Shown here one piece after another: positions 45,724-56,633 of a stretch of 64,000 bases of DNA; positions within the stretch are counted from its first letter, which is position 1, and every line of letters starts with the position of its first letter. The stretch spans positions 381,942,137 to 382,006,136 of the forward strand of contig JASDDO010000006.1 of the NCBI GenBank assembly GCA_030015575.1, given 5' to 3'. Origin of the DNA: Agapanthus africanus. Taxonomy: Eukaryota > Streptophyta > Magnoliopsida > Asparagales > Amaryllidaceae. Below the pieces are notes generated by a model. That model made no database searches. It was not told where the DNA came from and saw nothing but the letters and a program-made list of their open reading frames with translations. The position numbers and the translations under genes were made by a program.

Positions 45724-46089
45724 TAATGGAGGAAAGAGGCCATAGGAGGGGATTTCTCCTATGGCGTGGAAAAAATACAACCTCCGCCATTTTTTCCGAC
45801 AATCGGCATCCATCATCATCATCGTTATCATCTAAGATGTGCGTACACCAAATTTCATGTGATTCCACAACTTTTTCACCGTTGATTTAGTGGGTTCAAA
45901 ATTAACGGTTAACCGACAATAGAACTTTTTACGTTGCTAAATCAACGGTGAAAAAGTTGTAGAATCACATGAAATTTGGTTTACCCACATCTTAGATGAT
46001 AACGATGAAGATGATGGGGACCGATCGTCGAAAAAAATGGCGGAGGTTGTATTTTTTCCACGCCATCCTATGACCTCTTTTCTCCATTA
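45724..46089. mobile_element. Fold-back MITE, copy 2
   Basis: It is 366 bp with ends TAATGGAGGAAAGAGG and the inverse. The two arms of about 180 bp pair over nearly their whole length, with a short loop near GTTCAAAATTAACGG. Same family as copy 1, in TA-rich flanks. Confidence 0.8.
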
Positions 46090-46135
46090 TTCTCATATAT
46101 ATATATACAAGAGAGAGAGAGAGAGAGAGAGAGAT

Positions 46136-47626
46136 ATTCAGAGATTCCTCTGATTTTCCAAGCTTGTCCCAAGCTAAACGAAACCCATGTGTTCAATTTT
46201 GTGGGGGGAAAAACATGAGAATGCAACAGTGGGTGGAGCCCCTCTTGTCACCTTCATTGGAGAGAATTGCAACTCAGAGTCTCTAATTTGGAATCTTGAA
46301 AAATGAGAAGCAGATGTTGGATCTGAAAACAGTCACCAATTTTGACAAGTCTTCTGTTTTGGTTGGCATCCAAAGGCATTCTGAATGAGAAGAAGAAAAT
46401 AGATGGGAAGTCAAGGCATGAGATTGGTGTTGGCTAATAACCTTGCGGCTACCTTACTGTGTCCTGTAGGGTTGCAGTTGTCGACAGGCTGTTATACTGT
46501 ATAATAGTATATGTCTATTCAACGCTCTGTACAAGTAACAAACATGCATATCATAACTCTTTGTTACTTATATATGAGATCGAGGTGAATGGGGCTATGA
46601 ACGTAGTTGTGAACGCGCTCACAGCCCCCGGGTATTCTTGTTTAAGTTGCAGGAGGACCGAAAAAGAGCTGTGAGTGTGTTCACAGCTGATAGGATAGGA
46701 TTGTGAACGTTCAACTCATTTTTCCCTTTATATATAAACCTGATACTTAGCTTGGTTTTGAAACAGAAGAGACTGAGAAACGTAGGTGGATAGATTTTCC
46801 CAAATATGGGTCAAAGCAAAGATAAGATATTGGCTGGCCTTTTATTTAAAAATATAAAGTATAGGAACTCTTCGTGTTTGACCAAATTGGTTGGCTCATC
46901 CATGGAACATTTGGCCTCTCAACTGCTCTTTAGGGCCCCTTTGGCACCAGTTTCTGCAACAGCAGTGTTCAATTGGCCACCAACACATGCTAATTGCATT
47001 TGGCATCGTTCAAAATCTCTACACAACTCAGGAGGTGAGTTTACAAGCTAAGGCTCCGTGTCAGAATATATAAACTCAAAGCCAACAATATACCAGAAGA
47101 ATTAAATATGTAAATTGATGGTTGTGGCCAATAATATAAGAACTGCTGTGAACGGTGATGTTATCAAAAGATTTATTATTTACAACTCACAGGTTGGGGT
47201 TTGGAGTAACTAGCTGCTCCAGAATAATCTTTAAACCCCATGAGAGAGCCTCAGAACTAAAGAAATTAGCTGCATAACCCAAATCAAGAGCAAAATTGAA
47301 ATTCCTGAAGATATAGTAAACCATTTTCTTCATGACATGATATTAGATAATTAACAATTAACAAAATAAATAACTGACTAAAACACCAGCTTGGCAACGA
47401 ATCTAGAAAATAAAAGAAAAATCATCATAACGATTACAGCTTTTACAAGACTGGGAGAGATGAATATATCAGCCACAAGAAACAAATGTCATTTGAAAGA
47501 GTACGGAGAAAATAGCGAAAATTAGCAACCACACAATCTTCACTAGCTTAGAAACAGAGTTTAACAAACAAAGAAAATGAAAAAGGGAGAACATAAAAAG
47601 AAGGAAAAAAAAGAGCAACGAAGAAG
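46136..47626. other. Intergenic / downstream of CYPRO4, no gene supported
   Basis: AT-rich text. Short open frames (for example 46806-47051) have no recognisable domain. An inverted pair GTGAACGCGCTCACAGC / GCTGTGAGTGTGTTCAC lies at 46605-46690. The part next to 47627 is the likely CYPRO4 3' untranslated region. Confidence 0.45.
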
Positions 47627-50600
47627 TTAGCGCCTGCTCGAAATACTGAAGGAGCTAACCTTCATAGGGGTCGCAACTACCAACGGTGCCTCAGGGGAGT
47701 CGCTCACAGCAAATTTATCATGCATGAAACGGCTGTCCACAATAGACTCGTCCTTGAGAACAACCCTATAGCAATAGCAGCTCTTCAGCCCTTCTTGATT
47801 CAGATAACACTCATGCTTGCTATTCTTCACTTGCTGGAAGTCCCATATCACGCTAAATTTGCCAACCGTTGCAACAAGGTGGCGTTCTTGCTTGCCATTT
47901 TCAGTGACCTGGTTGTAGTAAATGCAAGTGAGTGTCATGTAAAAAGAATTACGGAATATCAGCTCTGATCGAGTCGGCTTTATTTTACTTATCACTAGTG
48001 TATGACACACTCGAAATATTATAGAAATTTGAACCCCATTTTAAGAACTGCTCCGGGTCCAACCTACTGGCATAAAGCTATGGATCAAAGTTTCAACTCA
48101 CGAATAACAAGCAGGATAGGAATATAACAAGCCTCTTGTCATCATATTTACCGAGAAAATAAAGTACATTAGGTATCCACTAAAGAGCAGTTTTACCAAT
48201 TTCGATCAAACAATTTTCTATTGACATGGCTTACAAGCTATTTCATTACCATGACGCAAGTCGTCACAAAATTTAATTACGATGACAAAGGCGCGTAAGT
48301 TTCTGGAACATCTAGAATATAATTCATAAACATATATTACATTTAGTTAACAAGTCCACCATATAATTCTAGTGAATCCTATGAAAGAAATGCCAGAAAA
48401 GGCAGACATGAGGTAATATTTTTACATGCAAAAAGAGAAGAAGAAGAAGAAAAGAAAAATCTACACACTACCCAGAATTCAGTTCATACTATTAGCATTA
48501 CTTGTCAAATAAATTAAGTAGTAACAAGTAAAGCACAAATAGATGATTAACAATTGCAAATAAATATCAACAAAATATGAAACTCAATGTTTTCCTTTTT
48601 TATCATGCAAAGAAGTAGAAAAAAGTAAGAAAATGCTCAATTATTTTCAAAAAAAAAAGCCAAAATTTTTGCATCTTCTATCAAGTCAAGATCAAACATA
48701 AAAGGAATAAAAGAAAGAGATGAATAATTCTTCTTCTTTTTTTTCTCAATTAATTTGTATCTTCAGTTCCCATCTCGTCTTTGTTTGCTTTGTGAGAAGA
48801 GAAGCAGCAAAATAGAGATAATATGAGAAGAATGAAGAAAGAACGATCGTTCCTTGCCCTATTTCTCTTGCCTAGCTCTCAGTTTGAAAAAGAAGAAAGC
48901 TGCACACAATTTGCAGAAAGAAACATAGCTCTCAGGTGGGGAAGTACTTAATCATATGGCTTTTTAGGTATTAGGTTTAAAAACAAGCTCAAATCATACC
49001 CAATTAAGAGTTTGATTGACTTTCAACGCGAGACAGGCGCGTGCACCTTGCGCCTTGCGTGAGGCATGCGTGAGGCGCATGCAGGCGCGCACCTCTCTAA
49101 TTTCATGTGCCTTGCCTCCCGGCGAAGCGCATGGCTGCGCCTTTGAACACTAATGTTGATAATAATATAAAATCCTTGGTTTACCACAGGCTGAACTCAA
49201 CCTCACGATACTAGAATTTTTCTTCAAGACAATCGAACTCATACTAGAAATGTCAACTAAATATCGTCTCTATTGTTATTTATTAAATGATTAGATATCC
49301 AAAGGATTAGTAACAAGAGTCTGTGGCCAACCGGCCATTTCATCCCAATTCCTTCTGGGGGTGATTACGAATTTGCCGCTCAACTAAAGTACTTTCTATA
49401 AGCCAAAAACAATTAAAGCTAACAACAAGATTAGTCCCAAGAAAGAAGAATAACCTCATTGTTCGTCATTTTGCATCAAATACTTGCAAATTCACACTTT
49501 CTACCCTATGTTAATTGCATCCTCAATATAAAAACTTCAGTTCATGGATGAAAAAGTTGACATACTCTACCTACAGAGACAAGTCAAATATTATATACAC
49601 CTCCAGTAAGAAATGCTACACAACTGATGATTCTTAAAGAAGTACCGCTTTGGCCTCTTCCCTCTAATTTGCAAGGTACAAATTATAGACCACTTTGTTC
49701 AAACCAAACTCGATAAGGATATCATTTAAATAATTATGACTCTTAGCTTATCCTGAGGACAGAATTCATGCTCTCGCATCGTTGTTCATGGTTTTCGATT
49801 ATTTCAAATGTTAGAAAAGCAATCAAGCTCATCAATAGTTGCTAGAACTCCTAAGACCCTTCAACACAATCCTTTACAAAAATTGAAGGGTACAAAAAAT
49901 TTGATGCATGGTTGTAAACAGGTGAGGTTTGGGCTTCATCCCTGTAAACCCATACCTGGATCTCCTTAAGCCAAAAATAATGTTGAAGGAGAAAGAGTAC
50001 AAAATTGACAATATAGAAAAACTTTTGTCAAAATCATCATGTACCAGCAAATCAATAACAACCATAGGTCCTAATACTTCTAACAAGCTAAAGTATTATC
50101 AAAACTTGCACGCATTACGGGATACAATCAACATACCTAGCAACTTCAGATGAAAAACTTTACCATATTTTTTGGCATATTGTATAGACACAAGAAAACT
50201 ATATTTTAAAGCATTTTAAAATATATGGAGTAAGTATATCTAAATCTATGGTTAAATCAGTTCACAATTTAAGCAAAGTAGACCCTCATCCACACGTGAT
50301 AGATTTATCAATGAGACCATATTAAATGGGTGAAATATAGGCAGAACAAACCCAGGTTAAATCAGGTCAGATCCAGTTAGGAACTATGTCATGATCCAAT
50401 CCATTGACAGTGCTATTTTGATGCAACCGTCGGCACAAGGCCAGGTACAGAAGCCAAAGTTTCCATTTAGATTGATATGGGACCAAATTATGTCACTCGG
50501 ATTTATGTCTTATAGTGACTTGAATAGCAAAATGAGATTTCAAGAGGCATTTAGTGAATATATTAATCATAAGATTAATTGTACAGATTAGATACTAATA

Positions 50601-53600
50601 ATCATCTAGGTCCAGATCTAGTTGCCAAGAAACAACTGAAATAGATCTCCAAATGGGTCACTTAAGTTACTATATTATGTCATCTGGAGACTGGCATTTC
50701 AAATAGAAACACTCAGTTTCATGTCTTAACTGCAATAAATCAATGCCTTATAATTAATAGCTTATATTATATATCTTATAATTAATGGCTCATATTACAT
50801 GTCTTACAATTAATGGCTTATATTATATACCCGTAACAGTGTCGAGTTCAGCTGCTAATAAACATATATAAATGTGATCACTTCAGCAGGCCTTGGGCAA
50901 ATTCATGAGATGCGGTCAAGAGCGAAAAGGAAATTACACAGATCAGTCTAATATAGTATACACCTCTAGTTAGCAATGTTACACTGTTGGTGATTCCTAA
51001 AGAAGTTCAGTGATGGTCGCACTTCCGCTACCCACAATTATAATGGCTCAATCCATTCAAATCAAACCTGAAGAATATCTTACGAGGTCTTATAATTCCT
51101 AATTTTCCTGAAGTCAGAATTCATGCTTTGGCAACATCAGGTCTAGAACAGGCGCCTCTTCTTTTAAGTTTTAATTGTTTATAATGTTCGAGAAACATTC
51201 AACTTGTTCTTTAGTCGCTAGAACTTCAGAGACTCTGCAATATAGTTCTTACCGATAATTTGAGCAAACAAAACATTTGTATAGGGATGCAACAGGATTT
51301 AGGTCTGGTCCAAGTAAACCAATACCTGGATCCCCTTAAGACAAAATCAAATGTTGAGGAGAAAGTACAGAATTGACAATATACACTTAGCTTAATGAAT
51401 GAACAAATATTAGCATTATCTAAAACAACAAACTACAGTGTTCCAGATACCAAAACGTTTAACAAGATAAAAATAGTACCAAGCTTATTCACATGCATTA
51501 TAGACCCAATCATCTAAATCTGGCAACTTTTTTTAAATTGATAAACTAACGTTAAAGCATTCTAAGAGTGACTCAACTTTCAAAAAAAATTACTGAGAAG
51601 ACTTTTTTCCCACTTATATTCAACCTTCATGTTGTCCTAATATATGTTTTTCATCAATTAGTTAAATATCATAGCAAACTTTTCATCGTAGAAGCACCGA
51701 GAAGGATACAGGATTAAGGACTTAGGGCTAAATGGATGAACAAGTAAATGAGTTCATCAGATAATATTTTATCATGTTTAACACAAACATGGAAATAATA
51801 CATAGAAAAGCCTCAATATTAAAAGGCATAAACATTCATAAAAAAAGGAAATGAGAAAGGAATTAGCATAGAGGGACACCAAATTATTAGATGTTTAACT
51901 GAAAGTACAAAAAGACGTATACCCCCCCCCCAACACGTGCGCACACACAAAAAGAAAGAAAGAAAAAGAAAAAAGTAACGAAACCATTGGTACAATATAA
52001 ACTATATTCTCAACCATCTTACATGGATACTCCGGTCATGAATCCATGAATGAATTCTAGATTATCAATCACGTATTACACACGACACATCTTACCGTAT
52101 CATGCCATGCCACGCCATGTTCATGTGTGTGATTCCTAGGTTCTCAAAAAGAAAATTATGTGATTCACTAGCGCAAACATACACACGCACGGGCACTCTC
52201 TCTCAAGCTAACCAGGGTAAGTAAAAATTTTGGTTATAATATTCGTTCAGAGATAATAGATTTCCCCTCGAATGGAGGTGTTTGGGTTATGAGTGCAAGC
52301 TAACAATCAGGATGTACTTGCAAGTTGGTATGCAACAATAGGCCTATGGCTGTTCAATCTACATAGTAACAGACCAACATTCAGGATGGTCAAATATAAT
52401 TATGGTTTGGTCAAATTCATATTGAACAAATTAACTTTAGTTTCTAGCATCAAATCAATCTCCTTCGAACAAATGTTGACAATTATGGCATCAAACGCTA
52501 TGATGGTATTAAACCATTAAATGGATATGCTTCTTTTTAGTAATATTAAAATAGCATGAAATGTGCATACATAATGAGGCACCAAAAAAAAAATTCTTAC
52601 CCATGAAAACTGCCCACCACGGAACTTGTTGTTTGCGCCAGCACGATATGAATCTAGCGGATTAAGCTTTAACAACCTTGGAGCCCCTATCCGATTCCCC
52701 ATCCTCCCACTAAACCCAGTCTTCTCCTTCCCATCCTTATCCATAAAAATAGTGCATATAAGGATCAAATAAGTATCGGTCGTGCCCAAAATCCACTTCC
52801 CATCAAAAGTCACATCCACGTGCATAATTGGTGATCCAAGTCCTGGAAATGCAGTCTTTGCCATTCTCATCGAACTAGTCGAATACAACCTAATCTTTCC
52901 ATCAATCGATCCAACCACAACAGACCCATCACCCGTAGTTGCAAAACACTGAAAATTTGTCCCTCTTGCAAACTGATGCCCTTGAGTCCAATTCAACACC
53001 GGCGATTCCATGGCACTCGCCATATTCTGAACAATTCCTCTTCGGTCTCTCATATCCCATCGACAAAGCCTATTATCGTCCAACCCTAAGAATGTAGACT
53101 CCGATGGATCCAACTGCGAGCCTTTACTATCATTAGTGATATCTCTCATTGTAATATCAGCCCCGTCCTTTGCAAATTTCCATTCTGTAACAACCTTTCC
53201 GGTTTCAATATCAAGCTGATGAACCCCAGTAGCATGTGGCTTTCCGGAATCAGCTGGGCTCATCAGCAGCATATTCGTTTCTGCCCTCATCAACAAAGCC
53301 TTCTTAGGAGTAGAAAACATCGGATTCGAATTATTCAAAAAGTTCACGGAAACCCCTTTCCCATGGACCCCATGGGCAAAATTCTTAACCACCTGAATCC
53401 CCGAATCACTAACCAAGAAGCTGTTATCAAGAGCGCCTAGCGCCAGGCTCTGGATCCCACCACCATTAGCCTCCTCTTCGAACTCCTCATAGTCTTCGTT
53501 TTTCTTCGGGGTGGCCTCGAACTTGTCTTCCGCGTTCTCCCAAATCATCTCATCGGCCGATTCGGGCTTCGCCCACGCCATGAAATCCTTCCCGAAGACC

Positions 53601-54211
53601 TTAACCCTATTCTCATCATTATCATCAACCCCATAAGTATTCTCGAAAAGGCATCTCTTGTACTGATCATGGAACTCCTTATAGGTCTCAGGAGAGTTGA
53701 ATTTGAGAGCCCATACTCCGTCGGCGACGAAATCGACCCGGCGCTGGTCCGGGAAAGACTTCAACTGCAGAAAAGGGCCGACCTTGGCTTGGACCTTGGA
53801 TCCAATCTTCAAGAACCAAGGGCTCGACGAGTCGCTGCTGCTGTCGTCGTCGGATTCGCCGTCATTGGGCTTGGTGAAGGCGAAGGAGGTGAGCTTGTCG
53901 GAGACGACCCATCGGGCGTTGGGGGAGCTGCCGCCGACGTGGAGGTAGAGCTTGACGCCGTTCTTGACGGCGTTAGGGTTAGGGGAAGGGGAGGCGTGAG
54001 GCTTGGAGGAGTACTTGAGGTTGAGGGAGCGGAGCTGGGCGTCGACTGCATCGAGTGAGGGCGGGGTTAGGGTTTTGGGTGCGGCGGCGGCGGAAGAGGA
54101 GGAGACGGGGGAGTGGTACGATTCGGATCCGGGTTCCGATCCGGACTCGGATTCGGGTTCGGATTCGGAATCAGAGAGGTCGAGATCCTCGCGACTGTGA
54201 GACCCACCCAT
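47627..54211 (-). CDS. CYPRO4: CYPRO4 / DEM-type Vid27-like protein, two coding exons
   Basis: Coding exons are 52601-54211 (537 codons) and 47627-47908 (93 codons plus stop), joined in phase 0 at QFSW|VTENGKQ with a GT donor at 52600-52599 and an AG acceptor at 47910-47909; the product is 630 residues, close to plant homologues. Residues 1-6, MGGSHS, fit an N-myristoylation site. An acidic Ser/Glu stretch follows, then a PH-like middle part ([34 protein letters not shown]). The C-terminal WD40-type Vid27 domain runs from about residue 245 ([49 protein letters not shown]). The family includes cardoon CYPRO4 and tomato DEM, linked to meristem and embryo development; its biochemistry is poorly known. 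The start codon lies 96 bp from a Mutator-like insertion. The frame is intact. Confidence 0.93.
47909..52600 (-). other. Large CYPRO4 intron (4692 bp)
   Basis: Bounded by GTAAG and AG on the minus strand. It contains a diverged internal duplication (see next), a GC-rich GGCGCGCACC / GCGCATGGCTGCGCC repeat remnant at 49030-49140, three copies of a 33-bp AATTAATGGCTTATATTA unit at 50745-50855, and a C-run and (CA)n at 51920-51950. No coding exon was found inside. Confidence 0.85.
49600..51540. repeat. Diverged tandem duplication inside the CYPRO4 intron
   Basis: About 550 bp at 49600-50150 is repeated at about 50955-51535. Shared words include TATACACCTC, GATTC(T/C)TAAAGAAGT, ATACCTGGATC(T/C)CCTTAAG and ACAGAATTGACAATAT-like text, with many substitutions and small gaps. 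Confidence 0.7.
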
Positions 54212-54212
54212 G

Positions 54213-54255
<43 letters not shown>

Positions 54256-54297
54256 AAGCAGACGAAGGGGGAGCGGAGGAGTTTACAGTTTTTAGGG
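54212..54297 (-). promoter_or_regulatory. Remaining CYPRO4 5' leader with (GA)n tract
   Basis: A run of about 18 GA repeats (54215-54250) lies directly upstream of the start codon, a common feature of plant 5' untranslated regions. The native sequence stops at the transposon's duplicated target (54298-54307). Confidence 0.6.
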
Positions 54298-54307
54298 AAG
54301 TGGAGAG
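54298..54307. repeat. Left target-site duplication of the Mutator-like element
   Basis: AAGTGGAGAG, identical to 62056-62065. Confidence 0.92.
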
Positions 54308-54815
54308 GGGTTTTTTTTTGAAATATTATTATTTTAAAAATAAATTATTAAAATAGGGAGGAATTTTTTAAAATTCGCAAAATAGGACGGTTTGCCCCCC
54401 ATCCCATCCCACCCCATAGTAGGAGGCGGGTTCCAAGAACCCGCCCCCTATACTATTGTATAGGGGGCGGGTTCCAAGAACCCGTCCCTTTTGTTTTTTA
54501 ATTTTTTTTTTATTTTTAAATTATTAATTATTAATTATATAATAATAATTATAAATATAATTTTAATTCTGATTTTAATTATAATGATAATTATAATTAT
54601 TTTAAAAAAAAATTTAAAATAAATAAACGAAAATAAATTTGGAAAAAATATTAAAATTTCATTATATCAATGTTTTTTACAGAATGAATCCGTCAAATTT
54701 ACAATGTAAAAAAATCATATCTGTTTGTAAAATGTAAATACTATATCGACGGTCAAATTTATAATAACAAAATGAATCCGTCAAATTTATAATACAAAAA
54801 AATCTGAGTGCACTT
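54308..54815. repeat. Left terminal inverted repeat of the MULE
   Basis: It contains two copies of the palindrome GGCGGGTTCCAAGAACCCGC (54424-54444, 54467-54488), an AT-rich part, and two AATGAATCCGTCAAATTTA words (54683, 54771) around GACGGTCAAATTTATAATA. The palindromes and subterminal words are candidate transposase-binding sites. Confidence 0.85.
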
Positions 54816-54816
54816 G

Positions 54817-56593
54817 TCACGATCCTGAAGGTCCCGCTCCTGATGCATGTCCTGGACATCTGGTCCTATAATGGCCTGGTTGTTTGCATAGGCTACATCT
54901 GGCTTGCCTTTGCTGAGAATCAGCATCCATTGTCATTCGATCTCGACGCACCTTAGGTCTTCCGGGCCTTATATTTTTTTCCGGCGCTAATACAGTTGGT
55001 GTTTGTCTGTTGGCAGTATAATAGTGCCAATAGCGACTGTCCGGTATAGGATGAAATTTTGGATCGTATACGCCTTGGTATTTGGAAACTGTAAAGTAAT
55101 GGGAAGCAAAATTGTAATGTGAGGTATGCATGCTGCTCGCAGCAGCAATTGCGTGGGCACAAGGTAAATGTTGTTGCTGGAAAAGACCGCATGTACACGA
55201 AGAGAGCCCTTCATCTCTAAAGTTCACGGTATATTGATTCTCATTACCGCCCGTTACGTGAAACTCCGCCGTGTCAAATCTTTCGGATCTGTAGTATTGT
55301 GCTCTACGCTCTCTTTTCCGAAAGATATCTTCATAATACGCGGTGAGCGGAGTCTCCATCGCCAAGGACTTTTCTCTTCTGTGCACAAAATAAGTATTCA
55401 TCCGGAAAAAGGTTTGAACAATCAACCCCTGTATCGGTAAGCCTCTAACCCCTTTAAGGACCCCGTTGAAGCTTTCAGACATATTAGTCGTCATTAGGAG
55501 ATATCTGCACCCATCATCATGTGCTTGTGACCACATGCGTACTGGATACTCATCTAACCACGCTTTCGCGGCTTGACTCATCTCCCCAATTTTCGTCATG
55601 TATATGTCGTGAACATAAGGGTCAGGCGTTTCACCGGCTCTGTACATAAGCTTATGTAGATCCGAATTTTTAAATTTTCGATCAAAATTTTGCTTGAAGT
55701 GTCTAGGCAAAACCTATGTGGGGTCGTCGGAAATACAGATCTCATTGCAGCTAGTATTCCCGGATGTCTATCAGATATGATGCATAAATCCGTTCTATGA
55801 AGAACAGATGGGGTATTTTTGAGGTGACGGAAAAACCATGACCAGGATGATGTATTTTCACCCTCGACAATAGAAAATCCCAACGGAAATATACCGTTAT
55901 TAGCATCAACACCTGTAGCAATTAACATGCAGCCTCTGTACTTACCGTATAGATACGTACCATCAACGCACAATACCGGCCGACAGTGTGTGAAACCAGC
56001 CGCACATGGACCAAAGCACCAGAAAATTCTTTGAAACCTGACAGAGCCCTCGACGTCTGTTTCTGTGGTTTTTAACCGGTATACAGTCCCCGGATTTGAT
56101 GCTTTCATGGCTTCCATAAAAGGGACTAGTGAGTTGTACAAGCTTTCCCAGTCCCCGAATATCTTGTATAAAGCCTTTCTACGAGCATCCCATACGAAAT
56201 CTGAATTTTATGCTCTCCGCTAACCAAGAGTCGTATCTCTCGGGGAGTCATTGCCGCATCTGTACGGATCAGTGGCATGATTAGCGAGCAAATGTAAGAT
56301 GAAGTGCAATTCCAGTGATCCTGTAACATAATAGAATTGATGCAAGTGTGTTCTTGGTTGTATTTCGTGACCTTCCAAGCCTTGGCTCTTTTGGAACAAC
56401 ATGCATGCAATCTCCACTGACATTCAGGAGCTTTCGTACATACCACAGTATAGTACGTCTTATTTGACTCTTCGGTTTTAAATGTAACGTTTTGCTGAAT
56501 GGACCACGACTTCAGCTTACAAATAAGATCTCCTTTTTTCTGAAACAAATCCCCGACGCTGATGCAATCTTCGCTTGCTGCTGTCGCGTCCAT
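54817..56593 (-). pseudogene. MULE transposase (mudrA-like), frameshifted
   Basis: Starting at 56593: a Mutator DNA-binding domain (about residues 10-85; SVGDLFQKKGDLICKLKSW, then C...C zinc-binding region), the MULE DDE core (55720-56140; VLCVDGTYLYGKYRGCML, CIISDRHPGILAAMRSVF), a SWIM zinc finger (CTCGLFQQQHLPCAHAI, about 55150-55200) and a C-terminal CCHC knuckle (CSLCKQPGHYRTRCP, near 54870). Two frameshifts break it, near 56200 and near 55706, so only fragments could be made. At about 590 codons it is shorter at the N-terminus than many plant MULE transposases. The family cuts and pastes elements bearing matching terminal repeats. Confidence 0.9.
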
Positions 56594-56633
56594 TATTTCT
56601 AGCTTTAATATTTAAAAAAAATGCTAATATCAG

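Noticed and set aside
45219-45890. Open frames over the microsatellite and fold-back region
   Set aside because: Encoded peptides are runs of IYIYIY or RERERE from TA and GA repeats.
46605-46690. Inverted pair GTGAACGCGCTCACAGC / GCTGTGAGTGTGTTCAC as a MITE
   Set aside because: Too short, no target duplication and no second copy seen.
46806-47051. 81-codon open frame starting MGQSKDKILAG
   Set aside because: No recognisable domain, no splice partner and no neighbouring gene structure.
53669-54321. Plus-strand open frames opposite CYPRO4 exon 1
   Set aside because: Antisense shadows of a GC-rich, Ser/Glu-rich coding exon.
55168-55440. Plus-strand open frame opposite the transposase
   Set aside because: Shadow of the transposase coding strand.
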